Source: Alphaproteobacteria bacterium (lineage in GTDB: Bacteria; Pseudomonadota; Alphaproteobacteria; Micavibrionales; SZUA-601). From it: a stretch of DNA of 7,521 bases. Location: NCBI GenBank assembly GCA_028290805.1, contig JAQGJA010000086.1, forward strand, positions 1 to 7,521. Reading direction: 5' to 3'. The first letter of the stretch is position 1, and every line of letters begins with the position of its first letter. This document shows positions 1 to 4,614 of this stretch, piece after piece. The notes below the pieces were generated by a model that was given only the letters and a program-made list of their open reading frames with translations, had not been told where the DNA came from and did no database searches. The position numbers were made by a program, and so were the translations under genes.

Positions 1-515
1 TTATGATCGGGTTTTTGCTGTTGCCCCTGATCGCCGCTTATCCTTATATGAAGCGTATCACCTGGTGGCCCCAGGCTTTCCTGGGGTTGAATTTCGCCTC
101 CGGCGCGCTGATCGGCTGGGCCTCGATTGAGACCACCTTGCATTGGCCCGCCCTTATTCTGTATCTGGCCGGGATTGCCTGGGTCGTTGCTTATGACACG
201 GTTTACGCCCATATGGACGCCAAGGATGATGCCCTGATCGGCATTAAATCCACCGCGTTGCACTGGGGGCCAGACAGCAAGAAATATATCGGCATCGGCT
301 GGGCCGTGACGGTAATCCTTTTCGGCCTGGCGCTGTATCTGGTCCAGGCACCTTTCTTAAGCTATGCCATGCTGTTTGTCGCTGCGATGGTGCTGGCAAC
401 GGCGCATGGGATGTGGAAGCCGGAGAATGCCGAATTTTCCTTACGCTTTTTCCGCCTGCAGAACCAGGTCGGCATGATCCTGGCCCTGGCCGCGCTGGCC
501 CCGGTGATGTTTTAA
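1..515 (+). CDS. ubiA: 4-hydroxybenzoate polyprenyltransferase UbiA, C-terminal part (5' end outside window)
   Basis: UbiA is an integral inner-membrane enzyme that attaches a polyprenyl chain to 4-hydroxybenzoate in ubiquinone synthesis. The reading frame is open at the left edge, so the N-terminal half, including the first Asp-rich motif, lies outside the window. About 170 residues are visible. The second Asp-rich motif, which binds Mg-diphosphate, is intact: counting from the ATG at position 3, AYDTVYAHMDAKDD covers residues 63-76 (D65, D72, D75, D76). It is followed by IGIKSTA, the usual UbiA continuation. Hydrophobic segments near residues 25-42, 48-66, 96-116, 119-137 and 152-170 fit the polytopic fold. 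The internal ATG at position 3 is unlikely to be the true start, because it would remove the first catalytic motif. Other UbiA-superfamily prenyltransferases are possible, but the KSTA-type motif favours UbiA itself. The gene ends 49 bases before the xseB start. Confidence 0.93.
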   Translation, partial: MIGFLLLPLIAAYPYMKRITWWPQAFLGLNFASGALIGWASIETTLHWPALILYLAGIAWVVAYDTVYAHMDAKDDALIGIKSTALHWGPDSKKYIGIGWAVTVILFGLALYLVQAPFLSYAMLFVAAMVLATAHGMWKPENAEFSLRFFRLQNQVGMILALAALAPVMF

Positions 516-527
516 CGCGGTTTTATT

Positions 528-556
528 TTGACGCATTTTGCGGGCGATGCTATACT
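528..556 (+). promoter_or_regulatory. Near-consensus sigma70-type promoter for xseB-ispA operon
   Basis: A -35 element TTGACG (528-533, 5 of 6 consensus) and a -10 element TATACT (551-556, 5 of 6) are separated by exactly 17 bases in the ubiA-xseB gap. Transcription would be expected to begin near 562-564. That is immediately before the xseB ATG at 565, so the message would have almost no leader. This is a prediction from sequence alone. Confidence 0.72.
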
Positions 557-564
557 GCCCCACC

Positions 565-810
565 ATGACCGACAAAAATGCCTCCATTTCCGATCTGTCC
601 TTTGAAGACGCCCTGGCGGCTTTGGAAAAAATTGTGCGCAATCTTGAAAGCGGCTCAGCGGGGCTGGAGCAATCCATCCGCGATTACGAACAGGGCGTGG
701 CCCTGCGCAAGCATTGCGAAGCCAAGCTGAAAGATGCCCAGTTGCGCGTCGAAAAACTCAGCCTGAATGCTGCGGGACAGCCGCAAACCGCCGAATTCGA
801 CCTGAAATAG
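565..810 (+). CDS. xseB: Exodeoxyribonuclease VII small subunit XseB
   Basis: XseB is the small subunit of the XseA-XseB exonuclease, which degrades single-stranded DNA to oligonucleotides in repair and recombination. The 81-residue product has the family's usual length and pattern: LSFEDALAALEKIVRNLESG at residues 11-30, then LEQSIRDYEQGVALRKHCEAKL at about 34-55, forming the helical pair that coats XseA. I chose the ATG at 565 over an in-frame TTG at 538. The TTG would add nine non-family residues and would lie upstream of the predicted transcription start. There is no Shine-Dalgarno before 565, and a strong -10 element ends eight bases upstream of the ATG, so initiation may be leaderless. 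The stop is 13 bases before ispA, a pairing common in Proteobacteria. The catalytic subunit gene xseA is not in the window. Confidence 0.93.
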   Translation: MTDKNASISDLSFEDALAALEKIVRNLESGSAGLEQSIRDYEQGVALRKHCEAKLKDAQLRVEKLSLNAAGQPQTAEFDLK

Positions 811-823
811 AAAGCACCATTTA

Positions 824-1717
824 ATGACCGAACGTTTGAAAGCCGCTATCCGCCAGACTGCCGACGCCGTGAACGATGTCATTAACCGCCTGATTCCAAA
901 AAGCAACGAGATGGAATCCCAGCTTTTCGACGCCATGCGCTATGCGACGCTGGAAGGCGGCAAGCGGATGCGCCCGCTTTTGGTCCTGACCTCGTGCGAG
1001 CTTTTCAACGTCGATTATTCCTGTGCCCTGCGCGTGGCTGCCGCTGTCGAAATGGTCCATGCCTATTCCCTGATCCATGACGATCTGCCCGCGATGGATG
1101 ACGCCAAATTGCGCCGCGGCCGCCCGACCGTGCATTGCGAATTCGACGAGGCCACCGCCATTCTGGCAGGCGACGCCCTGCAATCCCTCGCATTTGAAGT
1201 GCTGGCCGATCCCGATTCCCATCCCGATGCCCGCATCCGCCTGAAACTGGTCGAAGGTCTGGCCCGCGCCGTCGGCCCGCGCGGCATGTGCGGCGGACAG
1301 ATGCTGGATCTGCTCAGCGAGACCCAGAAACTGGATGTCGGCGCCGTGACCCGCATGCAGAAAATGAAAACCGGCGCCCTGATCATGTTCGCCTGCGAAG
1401 TCGGCGCCATCATGGGCAAGGCCGCCCCGAAACACGCCATGGCTTTGCGCAATTACGCCCATGATTTCGGCATGGCGTTCCAGATGACGGACGATCTTTT
1501 GGACCTTACCGGCGTGCAACAGGATCTGGGCAAGGAAACAGGCAAGGACGCCAAGGCCGGCAAAAAGAATTTCCTGGCCTTCATGGCCCCAGGGGAAGCC
1601 CGTGCCAAATGCGAGCTGCTGGTCGACCAATGCATCCATCACCTCTCGGTCTTCGATGAATCTCGCACCGGGGTGCTGGTCGATCTGGCGAAGTTTTTGC
1701 TGGAGCGGAAGAATTAG
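824..1717 (+). CDS. ispA: Farnesyl/geranylgeranyl diphosphate synthase (IspA)
   Basis: This is a cytosolic trans-prenyltransferase that condenses IPP with allylic diphosphates to make C15 (possibly C20) precursors for ubiquinone, undecaprenyl and related lipids. The 297-residue length is normal. Visible motifs, in order: GGKRMRP at 45-51 (IPP binding); the first Asp-rich motif DDLPAMD at 86-92 in the context HAYSLIH, identical in style to E. coli IspA; RRGRPT at 97-102; GGQ at 157-159; KTG at 182-184; FQ at 219-220; the second Asp-rich motif DDLLD at 223-227; and GKETGKDAKAGKKNF at 236-250. Every catalytic residue expected is present. The start at 824 follows the xseB stop by 13 bases with only a weak purine-rich site upstream, so expression probably depends on the xseB promoter. 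Product chain length cannot be fixed from sequence. The dxs gene, which often follows ispA, is absent here. Confidence 0.95.
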   Translation: MTERLKAAIRQTADAVNDVINRLIPKSNEMESQLFDAMRYATLEGGKRMRPLLVLTSCELFNVDYSCALRVAAAVEMVHAYSLIHDDLPAMDDAKLRRGRPTVHCEFDEATAILAGDALQSLAFEVLADPDSHPDARIRLKLVEGLARAVGPRGMCGGQMLDLLSETQKLDVGAVTRMQKMKTGALIMFACEVGAIMGKAAPKHAMALRNYAHDFGMAFQMTDDLLDLTGVQQDLGKETGKDAKAGKKNFLAFMAPGEARAKCELLVDQCIHHLSVFDESRTGVLVDLAKFLLERKN

Positions 1718-1719
1718 TC

Positions 1720-2139
1720 ATGACCAAACTCGCCAGCCCGCATGAAACCCATTATGACAGGATCGCCTTTTTCTCGGACGAAAATGCGGCTTCCCTGTTC
1801 AAGAACAACAAGAACGACATCATGTTTGCCTTGGATAAATGGGGCACCGTCCTGCCGATTACCAATTGGATTGGCGATGAGGTAAAAGGGCTTTCCTATG
1901 CCAGCATGCATCCGGGCGAAGTAATTGGCACCGGCGTCGGGTTCTTTGGCAAGATCAATGTCGGCACGATGAAAAAACTGGGCTATGAAACACCCGGTAA
2001 ATTACGGCATTTCGCCGATGGTATTCAGGAAGTTTTGAAAGAGCCGGGCTATGCCCGTTATAAATGCGGCAACGGCCTTAACCACATGAAAAAGGACCGC
2101 GCCGGTCCATTTACTGCGCTTGATCAGCCAAAACGCTAG
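1720..2139 (+). CDS. Uncharacterised 139-residue soluble protein in the xseB-ispA operon
   Basis: I do not recognise this family. The ATG lies two bases after the ispA stop, with a plausible GGAAG ribosome site at 1707-1711. The product has no signal peptide or membrane segment. It mixes hydrophobic and charged stretches and has a basic C-terminal third. Features include an aromatic N-terminal segment (YDRIAFF near residues 12-18), a Gly-rich stretch GEVIGTGVGFFGKINVG around 66-82, and a Lys/Arg-rich tail with a single cysteine (YKCGNGLNHMKKDRAG). No catalytic motif is obvious. Codon use matches its neighbours. Its stop TAG directly abuts the ATG of the next gene, so the pair is probably translationally coupled and may act together. 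It looks like a genuine gene because of the tight operon packing and uninterrupted frame, but I assign no function. Confidence 0.82.
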   Translation: MTKLASPHETHYDRIAFFSDENAASLFKNNKNDIMFALDKWGTVLPITNWIGDEVKGLSYASMHPGEVIGTGVGFFGKINVGTMKKLGYETPGKLRHFADGIQEVLKEPGYARYKCGNGLNHMKKDRAGPFTALDQPKR

Positions 2140-2844
2140 ATGCGCCGCCTTATCAGCAACCTGATCTCCCTGGCCATGATGGTCGGGCTGGTCTGGGGTT
2201 TTATCCAATATGCGCCGCCTTTTTACGCCCGTGATTTCCTGCCCGATTATCCCATGACGGCGACGGTGGGCGGGCAGAATTATTACGTGCCCTTGCGCTT
2301 TATCGACCCGCATTACGAGGGCGATGCCTATCAATTGGGCAAGGAAACGGTGATGGGCCTGCGCCTGGACCCAGGCATATTAACCCTTGTCCCTCAGGAT
2401 GCGCCCGGCACCGGCGCGGACAAACCCCTGGAAGTGGCCGTCAGCAGCGACCAGATCCCATCGACTAAAAAGGCCGGCGACGATTATGCCGCACGGGTAA
2501 AAAAAGGCGGATTTAGCCCCTATAAATACGGGCTGAAGGTTAAAAATGAAGGCAGCAAGACCGTTTATCTGGGTAAGGATACATTGATCACCTGCGAATT
2601 GCATGAATGTTTGCTGTTCGGTGGGCGCAAGCCTCCATTGCGGGCCTTTATCGTGTTCCAGGACCGGCATCTGCCTGATTGGGACAAGATGCTGCCCGCC
2701 CTGGGCCAGGCGCTGGCCCCGCTGCGCCAGGCGCCGGGCATGGGTGGTTATATCAAAAGCATCGCACCGTCCTGGGCCGAAAAATTCTTTGCCGGTTTCG
2801 TAAAAGACACACAAACGAAGATTTCTGCGAAACAGGGCATTTAA
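2140..2844 (+). CDS. Uncharacterised membrane-anchored 234-residue protein
   Basis: I do not recognise this family. The ATG directly abuts the preceding TAG (2137-2139), with no clear Shine-Dalgarno, so initiation probably depends on ribosomes terminating on the upstream gene. The N-terminus MRR followed by a hydrophobic segment at about residues 4-24 looks like an uncleaved signal anchor. It would place the remaining ~205 residues in the periplasm. There is no lipobox cysteine near it. The rest contains a Tyr/Pro-rich segment (about 35-62), a central beta-like region, and a conserved-looking TCELHECLLFGGRKPPLRAFIVF at about 151-173 with C152 and C157, which could form a disulfide or metal site. 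It closes the operon that starts at xseB. A promoter-like sequence and hairpin for rpsU begin just after its stop. Confidence 0.82.
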   Translation: MRRLISNLISLAMMVGLVWGFIQYAPPFYARDFLPDYPMTATVGGQNYYVPLRFIDPHYEGDAYQLGKETVMGLRLDPGILTLVPQDAPGTGADKPLEVAVSSDQIPSTKKAGDDYAARVKKGGFSPYKYGLKVKNEGSKTVYLGKDTLITCELHECLLFGGRKPPLRAFIVFQDRHLPDWDKMLPALGQALAPLRQAPGMGGYIKSIAPSWAEKFFAGFVKDTQTKISAKQGI

Positions 2845-2847
2845 GGG

Positions 2848-2876
2848 TTGCGAATCCCCAACGAGTCACGTACAAA
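2848..2876 (+). promoter_or_regulatory. Probable rpsU promoter
   Basis: TTGCGA (2848-2853, 4 of 6) and TACAAA (2871-2876, 4 of 6) are 17 bases apart, just after the stop of the preceding gene. The expected start site, near 2883, would put the 11-bp hairpin at the very 5' end of the rpsU transcript. The matches are moderate; the correct spacing and position are the main support. Confidence 0.42.
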
Positions 2877-2883
2877 GCAGCTC

Positions 2884-2915
2884 GGTTTGTCGCCATCCTC
2901 CCAAGGCGACAAACC
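2884..2915 (+). promoter_or_regulatory. 11-bp perfect hairpin in the rpsU leader
   Basis: GGTTTGTCGCC (2884-2894) and GGCGACAAACC (2905-2915) are exact reverse complements around a 10-base loop, ATCCTCCCAA. It lies between the upstream stop (2844) and the rpsU Shine-Dalgarno (2928-2939). The loop contains CCTCCC, which resembles the anti-Shine-Dalgarno sequence. The hairpin is followed by TATTTTA, so it could also act as a weak terminator for the xseB-ispA operon. The structure is certain as sequence; its role (5' stabiliser, translational control or terminator) is inferred. Confidence 0.75.
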
Positions 2916-2927
2916 TATTTTACTCAG

Positions 2928-2939
2928 GAAGGTGGTGAT
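2928..2939 (+). promoter_or_regulatory. Extended Shine-Dalgarno of rpsU
   Basis: GAAGGTGGTGAT matches 10 or 11 of 12 bases of the complement of the 16S rRNA 3' tail (TAAGGAGGTGAT as the reference). The AAGGTGG core is 8 bases before the TTG at 2944, a normal distance. This strong site fixes TTG 2944 as the start, against the in-frame GTGs at 2932 and 2935, which lie inside the site. Confidence 0.8.
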
Positions 2940-2943
2940 TTTT

Positions 2944-3150
2944 TTGGTCGAGATTACGATCCGCAATAACGATGTGGAACAAGGTCTGCGCGTCCTAAAA
3001 AAGAAGCTTCAGCGTGAGGGCATCTATAAAGAGCTCAAACGCCGCAAGCATTACGAGAAACCCTCGGAAATTCGGGCCCGCAAGGAAAACGAAGCCGTAC
3101 GCCGCCACCGTAAACTGGAACGCAAACGCAAAGACCGCGACGGTTTTTAA
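2944..3150 (+). CDS. rpsU: 30S ribosomal protein bS21, TTG start
   Basis: bS21 is a small, very basic protein at the neck of the 30S subunit, near the anti-Shine-Dalgarno tail of 16S rRNA, and assists translation initiation. The 68-residue product reads MVEITIRNNDVEQGLRVLKK at its N-terminus, then KLQREGIYKELKRRKHYEKPSEIRARKENEAVRRHRKLERKRK. This closely follows the alphaproteobacterial pattern (short beta start, KKKLQREG, YEKPSE-RAR, EAVRR-RKL-RKR). The reading frame extends upstream to 2848, but those extra residues do not match the family and precede the ribosome site. No ATG is available at the right place. The start is therefore TTG 2944, five bases after the extended Shine-Dalgarno ends. 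It appears to be a single-gene transcript, with its own promoter-like sequence and a strong terminator at 3180-3209. Some strains carry several bS21 paralogues, so the symbol assumes this is the main copy. Confidence 0.94.
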   Translation: MVEITIRNNDVEQGLRVLKKKLQREGIYKELKRRKHYEKPSEIRARKENEAVRRHRKLERKRKDRDGF

Positions 3151-3179
3151 ACCCAGGCGGAATGCCAAGCCAAGATTCG

Positions 3180-3209
3180 AAAGCCCTGCTGTAAAGCAGG
3201 GCTTTTTTT
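3180..3209 (+). terminator. Rho-independent terminator of rpsU
   Basis: AAAGCCCTGCT (3180-3190), loop GTAA (3191-3194) and AGCAGGGCTTT (3195-3205) form an 11-bp perfect stem running into seven Ts (3203-3209). It lies 30 bases after the rpsU stop and isolates the following HTH gene transcriptionally. On the minus strand the same hairpin has only a short T run. Confidence 0.95.
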
Positions 3210-3280
3210 ATGGCCGATAAGGCGGCCCTGCTCCACTTCCAGGCAAAGTGAAACGCAAACCTGGGATTTACGTTTTTATC

Positions 3281-3309
3281 TTGCTATTTATCCAATGTCG
3301 GATAATAAT
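3281..3309 (+). promoter_or_regulatory. Probable promoter of the HTH/pseudo-ATPase gene
   Basis: TTGCTA (3281-3286, 4 of 6) and AATAAT (3304-3309, 5 of 6) are 17 bases apart, in an AT-rich stretch that stands out from its surroundings. The predicted start near 3316 gives a leader of about 24 bases ending in a good ribosome site. The GGAT repeats overlap the -10 and the leader. An alternative -10, GATAAT at 3301-3306, would leave only 14 bases of spacing. Confidence 0.5.
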
Positions 3310-3323
3310 GGATTCTAATGGAT
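3300..3323 (+). repeat. Three GGAT elements phased at 10 bp (candidate operator)
   Basis: GGAT occurs at 3300-3303, 3310-3313 and 3320-3323, exactly one helical turn apart. The last two belong to a longer direct repeat, TAATGGAT (3306-3313 and 3316-3323). They overlap the -10 element and the region just before the ribosome site. Excisionase-type HTH proteins commonly bind short direct repeats in phase, so this is a reasonable operator for the gene's own product. That link is inference. Confidence 0.6.
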
Positions 3324-3326
3324 ATC

Positions 3327-3333
3327 AAAGGAG
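3327..3333 (+). promoter_or_regulatory. Ribosome binding site of the HTH/pseudo-ATPase gene
   Basis: AAAGGAG lies six bases before the ATG at 3340. It is one of the clearest conventional ribosome sites in the window and fixes the start of this gene. Confidence 0.85.
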
Positions 3334-3339
3334 AATCAT

Positions 3340-4467
3340 ATGGACAATCAATATCTCGACTTCGACGAAGCGGTCGCCTATCTCAAAACCAACGCCAGCA
3401 CCCTCTATAAATGGCTGCAGGCCGGCAAGGTCCCCGGCCATAAACTGGGCCGACAGTGGCGCTTTGTCCGCGAAGAGCTGGAACTGTATTTGTCGGGCAA
3501 GGGCCCAGATGGACAAACGCAAAAGGACGCTGCCATGCTGGCTGAATTTTTGGCGGCGCGTGCCGGGAACAATCTTCCTCCTTCGGACACCCAGCCAGGT
3601 CCATTAGTGCAAAATCTTCTTCGGGACGCTTTGAGCCAGGAGGCCTATTCCATCCAATTTTACCCGACAGGCGGACGTTACGAAATTGCCTATCGCCTAA
3701 AAGGAAGCATCAAAAAAATCACAGAGATTTCTGAAAACCTGTTCAATCAGATTCACCATTATCTTGTCGAAAACTCTTTTCCCAGACAGGATGAAGAAGC
3801 ACGCGGGTTTTACCTGCAGAAAAATCCCGGCGATGCCGACAGCCAAATCAATATCCAGTACCAGAAACTGGACACGGTAACAGGGATACGGGTAACGCTG
3901 CGGTTTATGCCGCATGACATCCATCTGTTTGAAATCGGTGAACTGGCAAAAGATGCGGCGACGGCAGAAATGTTCAATAAATGGCTGCAGCTGGACATGG
4001 GCATTATCGTTGTCAGTGGTGTTGTGGGTAATGGCATGACTACTGTTACGTGCTCTTTCCTAAACCATGTAAAGAATGCTGGAAAATCCGTTTTCCTGAT
4101 CGAGGATTATTCAGAATTTATTTTACCGGGCATCAGCCAGGTCGAAGTCATCCACAATGATTCAGAAGATATTGCCCGCAGCATGAAACAAATCCTTGCT
4201 TCCGATGCGGATTGCGTCGGCCTTATCATAAGCGGCGCCAATCAGCCCGATCTTTTCAAAGCCGCTTTCCGGGCGGCCAGCAGCGGCCATCTTGCTATCC
4301 TCCAGATACGGGCGCCGTCCTGCGAAGTTGTTGCCGAAAAAATCCGGCAATATGCACCGGAAGTTTTGGAAAGTAAAATTAAAATTGGTATTTCGTCCCA
4401 AACGCTGCTCCCCAATCCCGAAGGGGGACGCAGGGCCGAATTTACTTTATTGGAACTGAATCAGTAA
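3340..4467 (+). CDS. Excisionase-type HTH fused to a degenerate PilT/GspE-like ATPase domain
   Basis: The product has 375 residues. Residues about 5-52 (YLDFDEAVAYLKTNASTLYK, then WLQAGKVPGHKLGRQWRF and VREELELYL) form a textbook excisionase/MerR-like winged HTH (HTH_17 type). A linker follows to about residue 85. From about 88 to 375 the chain follows secretion/pilus ATPases (T2SSE family): LVQNLLRDALSQ and SIQFYP-type N-domain signatures, a P-loop-like GVVGNGMTT (227-235), an Asp-box-like IEDYSEF (254-260), SGHLAILQI (315-323), and a PilT-like ISSQTLLPNPEGGRRAEFTLLEL end. Key residues are lost: the Walker A lysine is M233, the Walker B glutamate is absent (DADCVGLIISGAN), and the second His-box histidine is R324. 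It is probably a non-hydrolysing DNA-binding pseudo-ATPase, perhaps a regulator sensing nucleotide or pilus machinery; that role is inference. It is transcribed alone, between a terminator and a palindromic repeat. The frame is uninterrupted, which argues against a pseudogene. Confidence 0.85.
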   Translation: MDNQYLDFDEAVAYLKTNASTLYKWLQAGKVPGHKLGRQWRFVREELELYLSGKGPDGQTQKDAAMLAEFLAARAGNNLPPSDTQPGPLVQNLLRDALSQEAYSIQFYPTGGRYEIAYRLKGSIKKITEISENLFNQIHHYLVENSFPRQDEEARGFYLQKNPGDADSQINIQYQKLDTVTGIRVTLRFMPHDIHLFEIGELAKDAATAEMFNKWLQLDMGIIVVSGVVGNGMTTVTCSFLNHVKNAGKSVFLIEDYSEFILPGISQVEVIHNDSEDIARSMKQILASDADCVGLIISGANQPDLFKAAFRAASSGHLAILQIRAPSCEVVAEKIRQYAPEVLESKIKIGISSQTLLPNPEGGRRAEFTLLELNQ

Positions 4468-4476
4468 TCCAGATAT

Positions 4477-4559
4477 TGTCATTTCGACCGGAGGGTAAAA
4501 TCCTGTGCCATTAAACGGTATGAGATTTCTCACCTCCTTTTAGTCGGTTCGAAATGACA
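4477..4559. repeat. 83-bp palindromic intergenic repeat (MITE/REP-like)
   Basis: The ends are perfect 11-bp inverted repeats: TGTCATTTCGA at 4477-4487 and TCGAAATGACA at 4549-4559. The palindrome continues imperfectly inward, CCG with CGG across one extra T, then GGAGG (4490-4494) against CCTCC (4533-4537). Near the right side is a small TGAGA-TT-TCTCA hairpin (4521-4532). No transposase gene and no convincing target duplication are visible. From memory, dispersed palindromic repeats with TGTCATTTCGA-like ends and a GAGATTTCTC core occur in many bacterial genomes. Whether this copy is one of a family here needs the genome. Its position after the stop at 4467 could also let it shield or terminate that transcript. 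Confidence 0.8.
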
Positions 4560-4577
4560 GAAGAACATTGTTTTTCA

Positions 4578-4607
4578 TTGCCCCTTCCCGCCAAAACCCT
4601 CTATGTT
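4578..4607 (+). promoter_or_regulatory. Possible promoter of lnt-dusA
   Basis: TTGCCC (4578-4583, 4 of 6) and TATGTT (4602-4607, 4 of 6) are separated by 18 bases. Transcription would start near 4614, directly before the ATG at 4615. The matches are modest, so this is a weak prediction. Some promoter is needed here, because the upstream gene is separated by the palindromic repeat. Confidence 0.35.
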
Positions 4608-4614
4608 ACAGGCC

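Noticed and set aside
538..564. TTG at 538 as start of xseB
   Set aside because: It lies upstream of the predicted transcription start, has no ribosome site, and adds residues not typical of XseB.
821..1642. 273-codon open frame on the minus strand
   Set aside because: It lies entirely opposite ispA, whose motifs are all intact. The translation is rich in His/Gln/Gly, as expected for the antisense of a GC-biased gene.
2380..2814. 144-codon minus-strand open frame
   Set aside because: Antisense of the membrane-anchored unknown. No ribosome site or family resemblance, and the plus-strand gene fits the operon.
2848..2943. Upstream extension of the rpsU frame to TTG 2848
   Set aside because: The extra 32 residues do not match bS21. 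The segment is better explained as promoter, hairpin and Shine-Dalgarno.
3212..3264. Small inverted repeats upstream of the HTH gene (GGCCG/CGGCC and CCAGG/CCTGG)
   Set aside because: Only 5-bp arms, which are expected by chance in this composition. No T run or position suggests function.
3248..3607. 119-codon plus-strand open frame overlapping the HTH gene start
   Set aside because: It runs through the promoter region and out of frame across the HTH domain, has a low-quality composition and lacks a good ribosome site.
4533..4544. Perfect AAGGAGGTGA-like Shine-Dalgarno on the minus strand
   Set aside because: It is part of the palindromic repeat. The nearest start codon is too far away and no credible minus-strand ORF follows.
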